From Cohnella zeiphila (GTDB taxonomy: Bacteria > Bacillota > Bacilli > Paenibacillales > Paenibacillaceae): a stretch of 64,000 nucleotides of DNA. The stretch is taken from the NCBI RefSeq assembly GCF_014212055.1, contig NZ_JACJVO010000011.1, positions 1-64,000 of the forward strand, in the 5' to 3' direction. Position numbers and translations under genes: made by a program. The notes beneath the pieces are model-generated. The model was not told the origin of the DNA. It saw nothing but the letters and a program-made list of their open reading frames with translations, and ran no database searches. The stretch's first letter is position 1. Each line of letters begins with the position of its first letter. This document shows, piece by piece, positions 24,017-32,134 of the stretch.

Positions 24017-25744
24017 ATGAGCGCCAAGTGGAATTCGCTGATTATGAAAGTGATGGTCACTTTTTTTCTTGTTATCCTGCCTTTATACGGATTAAGCGTC
24101 ACCCTGACCTTGAATAGCTCCAAGCAGATGCGAGAAGAGATCGAACGGACCAACGAATCGGTTCTGCTCTCCCATTTCCTGCGATTGCAGTTCGAATTGT
24201 CCCGCATGAACAACCTGGCGGGACAATTCGCGCAAGATGAAGAGCTTTCGGACTTCAGCGCCTTACTTCCCATTATGAGCAGCTACCAAATCGCGCAAAG
24301 ATTGAACAACATCTTGTTGAAGCTTGATCAGATGAAGTCGACAAGTCCGTATATTCAGGATGTCCTGTACTTTCTGCCGGCACTAAGGAAGACGGTCTCC
24401 GCCGTCAACGGGATCTCGGACGATCCGGCCGACACCTGGGAAGGTCTCATCCACAACCGGGGAGAGCTGAAAGGAGCCGTATCCGAATACAACGGAGATT
24501 TGTTTCTTTTGACGAGCTCGCCTTTTGTGTACACGGCTTCGTCTACGCCGAATTTCGTATTGGCGATTCAGATTTCCGCCCCGGAGCTGAACCGGCAATT
24601 GGAAAGCTTCCGGGAGAAGAGTATTAGCGGAGCCTTTATTGTGTTCGGGCAAGGGAATCATACGGTCATCTCGGACAACGGCCTGATGGACCGCTGGAAC
24701 GTTCTGAAGGATCGGGTCCGGAAGGATGCTTCGGGACAAGTCGTTCGCACCGTCACGGAAGACGATCGCTACTATTCCGTCCGCGATTCTACCTTTCAAT
24801 TCGATTTCGTCAGCTTTGTATCGAACGACGTTCTCTACCAGTCGATCCATCGCTATTCGGTATGGATGTGGTGGTTGACCGCCGCTTCCTGCCTGATCGT
24901 CGTCGTCTTTTCTTTCTGGATCTACCGTCTGATTCACAAGCCGCTGATCAAGCTTATTAAAGGCTTCAAAGTGCTCGAGAGAGGGAATACGACTCAAGAG
25001 ATCGTTCACCGGCGCAAGGACGATTTCGGTTATCTGTTCAGCCAGTATAACAAGACCATCAACCGACTCCACATTTTGATCGAAGATAACTACGTCCAGC
25101 GGATTCGAACCCAGGATGCGGAGCTGAAGCATCTGCAATCGCAAATCACCCCTCATTTTCTGTATAACAGCTTGTTTACCATTCAACAGATGGCCGAGAT
25201 GGACAATACCGAGGGAATCAAAGTATTCTCCGACTATCTGGGACAATACTTTCGGTTCATGACGAAGGATTCGGCGCGCGAAGCGACGCTAGAGCAGGAG
25301 ATGGAGCATTCCCTGATTTATCTGCACATTCAGCAAACCCGATTTTCCAATCGAATCGCGTTTGACGTAGAACCGCTGCCCGAAGAAAGCCGCGGCCTTA
25401 TGGTTCCTCGCATCATCATTCAACCGATCCTGGAGAACGTATTCGAGCATGGCTTGAGCCAAAGCGCTTCCCGAGGAATCTTGCGATTATCGCATCGGAC
25501 GGAGGGACAGGCATTCGTGATTGAAGTGGAAGATAACGGACAAAGACTGACGGATGATCGATTGCTGGAGCTGCAGAGCCAGCTCGAAATAGCCCCGTCT
25601 CAGTGGAGCGATCGGGAAACGACCGGGCTGCTCAACGTTCATCACCGCCTGCGGATCCGGTTCGGTTCCGAATACGGTTTATGGCTGGAAAGAAGCGAGC
25701 TGGGCGGACTGAAGGTCGTCATGAAACTCCAGAGAAGCGCCTAG
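24017..25744 (+). CDS. YesM-type sensor histidine kinase
   Basis: The 575-residue kinase has two membrane segments (about 10-32 and 285-305) flanking an extracellular sensor domain of about 250 residues, a HAMP-like linker, the His_kinase box QSQITPHFLYNSLFTIQQ with the phosphorylated His in PHFLYN, and a HATPase with IIQPILENVFEHGL. It pairs with the AraC-type regulator that follows. Such pairs sense polysaccharides or binding-protein complexes and control the linked uptake genes. Spacing to the upstream permease is 31 bp. Confidence 0.94.
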   Translation: MSAKWNSLIMKVMVTFFLVILPLYGLSVTLTLNSSKQMREEIERTNESVLLSHFLRLQFELSRMNNLAGQFAQDEELSDFSALLPIMSSYQIAQRLNNILLKLDQMKSTSPYIQDVLYFLPALRKTVSAVNGISDDPADTWEGLIHNRGELKGAVSEYNGDLFLLTSSPFVYTASSTPNFVLAIQISAPELNRQLESFREKSISGAFIVFGQGNHTVISDNGLMDRWNVLKDRVRKDASGQVVRTVTEDDRYYSVRDSTFQFDFVSFVSNDVLYQSIHRYSVWMWWLTAASCLIVVVFSFWIYRLIHKPLIKLIKGFKVLERGNTTQEIVHRRKDDFGYLFSQYNKTINRLHILIEDNYVQRIRTQDAELKHLQSQITPHFLYNSLFTIQQMAEMDNTEGIKVFSDYLGQYFRFMTKDSAREATLEQEMEHSLIYLHIQQTRFSNRIAFDVEPLPEESRGLMVPRIIIQPILENVFEHGLSQSASRGILRLSHRTEGQAFVIEVEDNGQRLTDDRLLELQSQLEIAPSQWSDRETTGLLNVHHRLRIRFGSEYGLWLERSELGGLKVVMKLQRSA

Positions 25745-25761
25745 AGAGGAGCCGATCCTTC

Positions 25762-27417
25762 ATGTATCGATTGTTGATCATCGACGACGAACCGATCATC
25801 GTGAACGGATTGCACGAGTACTTCCGCAAAAGCGAGTTGGCGGATGTGGAGATCGTCCTGGCCTATTCGGCTGCCGAGGCGATCTCGCAGTTGGATTCGG
25901 CCAAAATCGATGTCGTCTTAAGCGATATTTGCATGCCCGAGATGAGCGGTATGGAATTGCTCGGCCAGATCGAAAAAAGGTGGCCGAGGTGCAAGGTGAT
26001 CTTGCTGACGGGGCACGACGAGTTCGAATACGCGCATCAGGCCCTCCGCAGCTCCTGCGTCGTCGATTATATCCTGAAGACCGAAGGAATGGGCAAGATC
26101 GGTTCGGCGGTGAAGCATGCGTTCGCACTGGTCAAAGATGAATTGTCCGTCTATCGGCAGAAGGAGTGGCTGCAGAAGGAATTCCCCAAGGTGATGAATC
26201 AGCTGCAGCGTCAACTGCTGCTCGACTTGCTCCGACGTACGGACCGAGAAGCGTATCTAGGGCTGCAGGACGAATTCGATGCCTTGAAGCTGCCGTTCCG
26301 GGCGGGAAGACCGGTACTGCCTATCCTTCTGAGCGTCGAGGAATGGGGCAAATACGAGACGACGTTCGAAAGAAACTTAATGTTATTCTCCGTCGGGAAC
26401 ATCGCGGAAGAACTGCTCGGCTCCCGAACGGTAACGAAGTTCGTCCCATACGATCATTCCACGCTGCTGGGCCTGGTGCAGAGCCCGGAGCAAACGTTCG
26501 TCACCGAGGAGAAGCAGTCGGAGAGGACCGCGAATTTCACCTTCGGAACGTTGGAATCGGTTCAACAGGTGTGCCGGGATCTGTTCCACATCCCCCTGTC
26601 CGCGGCGACGAGCAATCGGGTGCTTCCTTTTGAAGACACGAGTCAAGAGATTCGCCGCCTCCGGCTGGCCGTCCTGAACGGACAGGCAAGAGGACTGGAG
26701 CGGTTGTTGGTCGTGAAGCCTGCGACGGAACAAGCGGGGGAGAGCACGGATCATTTCAGGCGTCAGTCCGCCCAATATGCGCTGGAGCAGCTGAAGCAGC
26801 GCTTGCTTGGAGGAACCGGCAGCGATTGGACACATTATTTTGATAAATTGACAGGCTTGTTTCCCCCGTCGGGGCCGGAGGATCCTTTTGACCGGATGGT
26901 GATTCTTCAGAACTTGTCCGAGCATTGCTTGGTTTGCCTGGAAGAGCTGGGATTAAAGAATAAGGCGATCTCGCAGACGGACTTGCCGCGAATTCTGCAG
27001 TTCAACAGTCAAGTGTCGTGGGGCGAGGCGGTCGTGCTGTACCAATCTCTGTTCGAATGGATGCAGTGCACGCGCAACGATCATCTGAAGCGGGAAGAGT
27101 CCCATCTGATCGGTCGAATCTACTACTATATTCACAACAATCTGGACTCGGATTTGTCGCTTACGCGGATCGCCCGTGAAGTGTCGCTGAATCCGTCCTA
27201 CCTGTCGCGGTGGTACAAGCAGGTCACCGGCCAAGGGTTATCCGATTACATCCAGGAAGTGAAGATCGAGAAAGGGAAGGAACTGCTCGCTTCCACCTCC
27301 TACAGGATTCACGAAATATCGGAGAAGCTCGGGTTTACCGACCCCCATTATTTCTTTCGCTTTTTCAAGAAAGTGGTGGGCTGCACGCCGCAGGATTATC
27401 GCAACCGCAAAGTGTGA
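25762..27417 (+). CDS. YesN-type response regulator with AraC DNA-binding domain
   Basis: The 551-residue protein has a receiver (LLIIDDEPIIVNGL, phosphoacceptor in VVLSDICMPEMSG, lysine in ILKTEG), a middle region of about 300 residues, and two AraC helix-turn-helix motifs (LTRIAREVSLNPSYLSRWYKQVTG and IHEISEKLGFTDPHYFFRFFKK). ATG 25762 follows GAGAGGAG and gives the normal receiver start. It probably binds the 38-bp element found upstream of the permease, binding-protein and GH20 genes; that link is inferred. Confidence 0.94.
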   Translation: MYRLLIIDDEPIIVNGLHEYFRKSELADVEIVLAYSAAEAISQLDSAKIDVVLSDICMPEMSGMELLGQIEKRWPRCKVILLTGHDEFEYAHQALRSSCVVDYILKTEGMGKIGSAVKHAFALVKDELSVYRQKEWLQKEFPKVMNQLQRQLLLDLLRRTDREAYLGLQDEFDALKLPFRAGRPVLPILLSVEEWGKYETTFERNLMLFSVGNIAEELLGSRTVTKFVPYDHSTLLGLVQSPEQTFVTEEKQSERTANFTFGTLESVQQVCRDLFHIPLSAATSNRVLPFEDTSQEIRRLRLAVLNGQARGLERLLVVKPATEQAGESTDHFRRQSAQYALEQLKQRLLGGTGSDWTHYFDKLTGLFPPSGPEDPFDRMVILQNLSEHCLVCLEELGLKNKAISQTDLPRILQFNSQVSWGEAVVLYQSLFEWMQCTRNDHLKREESHLIGRIYYYIHNNLDSDLSLTRIAREVSLNPSYLSRWYKQVTGQGLSDYIQEVKIEKGKELLASTSYRIHEISEKLGFTDPHYFFRFFKKVVGCTPQDYRNRKV

Positions 27418-27425
27418 ATCGAACA

Positions 27426-27490
27426 AGTAAAGAAAAGATACCGAAAGTAGAAAATACTCACTGTCGGCTAAATTTATTGAATTTTACAAT
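27426..27490 (+). promoter_or_regulatory. YesN-type element and promoter of the binding-protein gene
   Basis: Copy 2: AGTAAAGAAAAGATACC at 27426-27442, GAAAGTAGAAAATACTCACTG ending at 27463, then -10 TACAAT (27485-27490) after 21 nt. Confidence 0.7.
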
Positions 27491-27524
27491 AAGAGCGTAA
27501 TCATGAAGCAAGGGGAGGCATACC

Positions 27525-29198
27525 ATGAATTTGTTAGCCAAGAAATCGTTAACCGTATTCACCTCGCTGGCACTTGCGGTAACGGCGGCTGCTTGCAGCA
27601 GCGGCGGGGCCGGAAATGACGAAGCCGCAGAGAGCCAAGTACCGGGGAGCGAGAGCAGCCATTCCGCCAGCCCGACCGAGAGCGACGGATCGCTCGCCAA
27701 ATACGACCCTCCGATCACGATTCGAACGACGGCGGCGGAAGCCAAGGATTTCTTGAACGAGGGCGAAACGACGGAGAACAACGTCTGGACCCAGGGCTAC
27801 GAGCAAGAGCTTGGCATTAAAGTAAAGTACGACTGGATCACCAAAGGCGATAACTACACGGACAAGATGAACATTACGCTGGCGAGCGGCGATTTACCCG
27901 ATTTGTTAAACGTCAATCAAACGCAATATAAACAGCTCCTCGATGCCGGCCAGCTGGAAGACTTGTCGGAGGTTTACGAGAAGTATGCGTCCGAGCTGGT
28001 GAAGAAGTTCTACACCATGGGCACCGACGGGCTGAAGCCGGTGCGGCAAGACGACAAGCTGTACGGCCTCACCTATTACAGCGGTTCTTACGATACGTCT
28101 CCGATGCTGTGGATTCGCACCGATTGGATGCAAAACTTGAATCTGGAGCCTCCGAAGACGATGGACGACGTCATGAACATCGCGAAAGCTTTCACGGAGC
28201 AAGACCCCGACAAGAACGGGAAGAAAGACACCTACGGGTTGGAGTTGAACAAGGACTTAATGGGCGGCGGAGACATGAATCCCAAAGGGCTGATGAACGG
28301 ATATCACGCCTATCCGGGCATCTGGTTCAAGGACGGTTCCGGGAAACTGGTGTACGGGAGCATTCAACCCGAGATGAAAACCGCGCTTGCGAGGCTTGCG
28401 GAGATGTTCAAGGCGGGCTATATCGACCCCGAGTTCGCCACGAAGGATGTGGCGAAGGCTTCGGAGACGGTCATGGCAGGCAAGGCAGGCATGTTCTTCG
28501 GATTCATGACCTCGCCGTTCTCGGTCTCGGGGATGATCACGAACGAGAATCAGATCGATTGGCTGCCTTACCCGATCCCTTCCGCGGACGACAAGCCGGC
28601 CAAGGTCCAGAACGAGGTTTCTTACGGCAACATCTGGGCGATTCGCAAGGGCTACGAGCATCCGGAAGCGCTGATTAAATTAATGAATTTCGCGGTGGAG
28701 AAAACGTTCGGGGAATCGGCCAAGACGGAAGCCGCGAAGTTCATCGGGGAATCCGGACAAGGCTTCCATGTCGCGCCGATTAAGCTTCTGGAGCCCAACA
28801 AGAACGTCGGCATCTACCATCATGTCGTCGACGCTCTGGAGGCAAACGATCCGAGCAAGCTCAACCGGGAAGAAAAGAGCTACTACGACGGAATTACCAG
28901 CTATCGCGGCGGCGATCGATCCCAATGGTGGTTCGAGCGAATCTTCGGACCGGACAGCTCGCAGAAGATCATCCAGCACTACATCGATAACGATTCGATT
29001 CTTCTGAACGAATTCGTCTATCCGCCGACAAAGACGATGGCGACCAAGGGAGCTACGCTCGGGAAGCTGGAGTTGGAAACGTTCATGAAAATCATTTATG
29101 GAAACGTGCCAATCGACGAATTCGATACGTTCGTCCAGAACTGGAAGAAGCTCGGCGGCGATCAGATGACGGAGGAGGTCAATCAGCTCGTATCTTAA
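27525..29198 (+). CDS. Extracellular solute-binding lipoprotein of the sugar ABC transporter
   Basis: The 557-residue protein has a lipoprotein signal (hydrophobic residues 10-22, lipobox TAAAC with Cys 23), a Ser/Gly/Glu-rich linker, and a type 1 sugar-binding fold typical of LipO partners of LplB/YtcP permeases. It is anchored outside the membrane and delivers oligosaccharide to the permeases at 22176 and 23098. AGGGGAGG precedes the ATG. A terminator after it may lower readthrough into the enzyme genes. Confidence 0.94.
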   Translation: MNLLAKKSLTVFTSLALAVTAAACSSGGAGNDEAAESQVPGSESSHSASPTESDGSLAKYDPPITIRTTAAEAKDFLNEGETTENNVWTQGYEQELGIKVKYDWITKGDNYTDKMNITLASGDLPDLLNVNQTQYKQLLDAGQLEDLSEVYEKYASELVKKFYTMGTDGLKPVRQDDKLYGLTYYSGSYDTSPMLWIRTDWMQNLNLEPPKTMDDVMNIAKAFTEQDPDKNGKKDTYGLELNKDLMGGGDMNPKGLMNGYHAYPGIWFKDGSGKLVYGSIQPEMKTALARLAEMFKAGYIDPEFATKDVAKASETVMAGKAGMFFGFMTSPFSVSGMITNENQIDWLPYPIPSADDKPAKVQNEVSYGNIWAIRKGYEHPEALIKLMNFAVEKTFGESAKTEAAKFIGESGQGFHVAPIKLLEPNKNVGIYHHVVDALEANDPSKLNREEKSYYDGITSYRGGDRSQWWFERIFGPDSSQKIIQHYIDNDSILLNEFVYPPTKTMATKGATLGKLELETFMKIIYGNVPIDEFDTFVQNWKKLGGDQMTEEVNQLVS

Positions 29199-29225
29199 AC
29201 GGCGGTTCCGATTGAAAAATAAAAA

Positions 29226-29253
29226 CTGCGGGAATTCGTTCTCGCAGATTTTT
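29226..29253 (+). terminator. Terminator after the binding-protein gene
   Basis: CTGCGGGAA (29226-29234), loop TTCG and TTCTCGCAG (29239-29247) form a 9-bp stem with one G-T pair, followed by ATTTTT. Confidence 0.8.
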
Positions 29254-29273
29254 CATTTAGGCAGGAGGTCGGC

Positions 29274-30158
29274 ATGAGCGACGACAAGCGATTTATTCCG
29301 GTAATTGCAAGCGATTGGAAAGTGCTGTTCAAACCTCGGAAGGCAGGCTGTTACGTGAACGATCACAGTATCGTCAGAGCGGACGACGGAAGCTGGCATT
29401 TGTTCGGGATCACAGGTCCGACGCCCGAGATCAACCCGCAGCATGAACGGTATTTCGTTCACGGATGGGGTTCTTCCCTGGAGGAGGGGCTGACGAACGA
29501 GAGCATCGCGATCGATTACGGCACCCGGGCATGGGCGCCGGGCGTCATTCAAGAAGGAAAGAAGTATTACATGTACTATGGTCCCGCTCCGACCAAGCTG
29601 GAAGTGTCCCCCGATCTGCATCATTGGATGAACAATGACGTGCATCTGATCGGTTCGCCTGTCGATGCTTGTCATCGCGACCACATGGTGCTCCGGCTGA
29701 ACGACTATACCTGGATCATGTACGTCACCGGGATCAGAGGGACTTACAGCTGCATCTCCGCCTACGTATCCAACGATCTGCAGAATTGGCGGTTCGTTCA
29801 GTATGCGCTGACCACCTCCGGGAACGCTCCGCTGAACCCGGCTTGGGGAGCGACGGAATCCCCTTACGTCGTCTACCTGGACGGCTATTATTATTTGTTT
29901 ATTACATACACGGATTGCAGCGACGAGACGTATAACCAGACGTTTGTTTTCCGGTCTTCCAATCCTTACGATTTCGGAAATTATAACGGCGACAACGAGA
30001 AAGAGGTCGTGGTCGCCAAGCTGTTCGGGCACGCTTCCGAAGTGATTCGGGATCCCGATACCGGGAATTGGTACATCACCGCCTGCGGCTGGCCGGGCAA
30101 GAGCAAACCGCACGAGAACGCGGTGTCCATCGCCAGATTGGAATGGCGCAACGAGTAA
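29274..30158 (+). CDS. GH43/GH117-like five-bladed beta-propeller glycosidase
   Basis: The 294-residue protein shows propeller blade repeats and the acid triad positions of GH43-like enzymes: D30 in YVNDHSIVRADDGSW, Asp in HRDHMVLR, and Glu in WGATESPYVVY. There is no signal peptide, so it acts inside the cell on imported oligosaccharides. The GH family number cannot be fixed by eye. AGGAGG precedes the ATG. Its stop lies within the third regulatory element. Confidence 0.75.
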   Translation: MSDDKRFIPVIASDWKVLFKPRKAGCYVNDHSIVRADDGSWHLFGITGPTPEINPQHERYFVHGWGSSLEEGLTNESIAIDYGTRAWAPGVIQEGKKYYMYYGPAPTKLEVSPDLHHWMNNDVHLIGSPVDACHRDHMVLRLNDYTWIMYVTGIRGTYSCISAYVSNDLQNWRFVQYALTTSGNAPLNPAWGATESPYVVYLDGYYYLFITYTDCSDETYNQTFVFRSSNPYDFGNYNGDNEKEVVVAKLFGHASEVIRDPDTGNWYITACGWPGKSKPHENAVSIARLEWRNE

Positions 30159-30218
30159 AGAAAAGATACCAAAAGTAGAAAGCCTCCACTGTCTGACTCC
30201 CCTGCCGAAAATTATCAT
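30154..30218 (+). promoter_or_regulatory. YesN-type element and promoter of the GH20-GH78-DUF4091 genes
   Basis: Copy 3: AGTAAAGAAAAGATACC at 30154-30170, AAAAGTAGAAAGCCTCCACTG ending at 30191, then -10 TATCAT (30213-30218) after 21 nt. It overlaps the stop codon of the preceding gene. Confidence 0.7.
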
Positions 30219-30267
30219 AGAGGTGTAAAAGCGTCCCCAATAAGCAAAAGGCAAGGAAGTGGATGAA

Positions 30268-32118
30268 ATGGGCAATTTCAACAGCTACGAGAGCTTTCAG
30301 GACGAGGGCGCGTACCTGACGACGGATACTCGCATCGAAGGCGGCGGCGACGTTCTGATTTCTCCGATTAAGGAAGCTTCGCTCCAAGGGAATAGGCCGC
30401 ATGCCTTCAAAGCCGTGCGATTCGTTCCCCATCTGGACGAACGGTTGATTGGACGTATCCGGGAGCAATTCGGCGAAGTTTATAAGGAAGACGAGGACGG
30501 TTACGCCGTCGAGATCGAAGAAGACGAGATTCGCATATCCGCCGCAACCGCCAGAGGATGGATGTACGGGGCTTGCACGCTGCGTCAGATCGGCGAGAAC
30601 GGCTTTTTCCGTTACGGAATCGTGTACAATGTCCCGTTGTGTTCGTTCCGGGGACTGAAAGTGTACCTTCCCGCCGCGGACGATGTCGATTTCTTCAAAT
30701 CCTTCGTCGACATGGCCTGTTACTACCGTTACAACCATCTCGTGGTGGAAGTCGGCGGCGCGATGGAATACAAGCGCCATCCGGAGATCAACGAAGGGTG
30801 GGTAGCGTATTGCGAGGAAATGCGCGAATACTCGGGGAAGGCGGCAGAGATCCAGGCGCGGTTCGATTGGGGCAAAAATTCCATTCACTGCGAGAACGGC
30901 GGCGGACGATGGCTGACGCAGGCTTCGGTCCGGGAGCTTGTCGCCTACTGTAAAGATCGCGGTCTGAACGTCATTCCGGAGGTCCCTTCCCTCAGTCACA
31001 GCGATTACTTGCTGATTCGGCATCCGGAACTGGCGGAACGAAGCTACGACCCTTACCCGGATACGTACTGCCCTTCCAATCCGGACAGTTACAAGCTGCT
31101 GTTTGACGTATTGGACGAGGTGGCGGACGTCTTCGAACCGGAGATCATTCACATCGGCCACGACGAATATTATTCCATCGCGATTTGCGAGCGATGCCGA
31201 GGCAAAGACCCCGCTGCGATCTATGCCGAAGACGTGAACCGAATTCGCGATTACCTGGCCGGCAAGGGCATCCGTACCATGATGTGGGGCGATAAGCTGC
31301 TCAATGCCGTCGCCAAGGACGGGAAGAAGTACGGAGGCGCAGGCTCCCCGGCCACTTATCCGGCCATCGACAAGATTGCTTCCGACGTCGAAGTGATGCA
31401 CTGGTATTGGTCGATTCACCGGGAATGGGACGAGCAATACCATTCGCGCGGCTTGTCCGTCGTTTACGGCAACTTCGAGGGACCGGGAATTCCGGAGTGG
31501 AGCAGACGGTTGTCCCGGGGCGTCAAGGGAGCGAGCATCTCCAATTGGAGCGCACTGAACGAGAACTACATGCAGCGGAACGGGATTTTCTTCAACATGG
31601 TCTACGGGTGCAGAATGTTCTGGAGGGACGAGTACGACGAAACCCGGTTCCCGGCCATGGCGGAAAAGGTATTCGCCGAGTTGTACCGCTACAGGAATCG
31701 GAAGATTCTCGCCGGACCGCATATCGAAATTACGCATGGAACGGCCTTTCACCGCGAATTCGAGTTCTTCTTCGACGGGAAATTCATCGAACCGGGAGAG
31801 GATCATCTCGGGGACTATACCGTTACATTCGAGGACGGAAGCGTCGTGAGCTGTCCGGTCGACTATGGCACGAACATTACCGGCTTCGACCGGTCCTGGA
31901 CGCTGCGATGGGGCGAGAGCTTCGACGTTTATGAGTTCGACCGATCGCTGATTGAAGTGTCTTATACGGCACTGCCGGTTCGCGAAGGGGCAATAACGTG
32001 GTGCATCATCGCGATTCCGAATCCGTTTCCCGAGAAAAAGATCGCAAGCGTCGAGTTTCAGCCGAAGAAAAACACGGATGCTCGCGTGATCCTGAGTAAA
32101 TTCGCCGTGAAGGGTTAG
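30268..32118 (+). CDS. GH20-like beta-N-acetylhexosaminidase family protein
   Basis: The 616-residue protein has an N-terminal GH20b-like domain, then a (beta/alpha)8 domain with MACYYRYNHLVVEVGG, LNVIPEVPSLSHSDYL and the catalytic pair D299-E300 in IIHIGHDEYYS. Most GH20 enzymes have HxGGDE here; the His variant marks a divergent subgroup. There is no signal peptide. ATG 30268 is used because AAGGAA lies 9 nt before it; GTG 30259 is possible. It starts a unit with GH78 and DUF4091 genes. Confidence 0.85.
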   Translation: MGNFNSYESFQDEGAYLTTDTRIEGGGDVLISPIKEASLQGNRPHAFKAVRFVPHLDERLIGRIREQFGEVYKEDEDGYAVEIEEDEIRISAATARGWMYGACTLRQIGENGFFRYGIVYNVPLCSFRGLKVYLPAADDVDFFKSFVDMACYYRYNHLVVEVGGAMEYKRHPEINEGWVAYCEEMREYSGKAAEIQARFDWGKNSIHCENGGGRWLTQASVRELVAYCKDRGLNVIPEVPSLSHSDYLLIRHPELAERSYDPYPDTYCPSNPDSYKLLFDVLDEVADVFEPEIIHIGHDEYYSIAICERCRGKDPAAIYAEDVNRIRDYLAGKGIRTMMWGDKLLNAVAKDGKKYGGAGSPATYPAIDKIASDVEVMHWYWSIHREWDEQYHSRGLSVVYGNFEGPGIPEWSRRLSRGVKGASISNWSALNENYMQRNGIFFNMVYGCRMFWRDEYDETRFPAMAEKVFAELYRYRNRKILAGPHIEITHGTAFHREFEFFFDGKFIEPGEDHLGDYTVTFEDGSVVSCPVDYGTNITGFDRSWTLRWGESFDVYEFDRSLIEVSYTALPVREGAITWCIIAIPNPFPEKKIASVEFQPKKNTDARVILSKFAVKG

Positions 32119-32134
32119 GAGGGCGGAAAACAGC

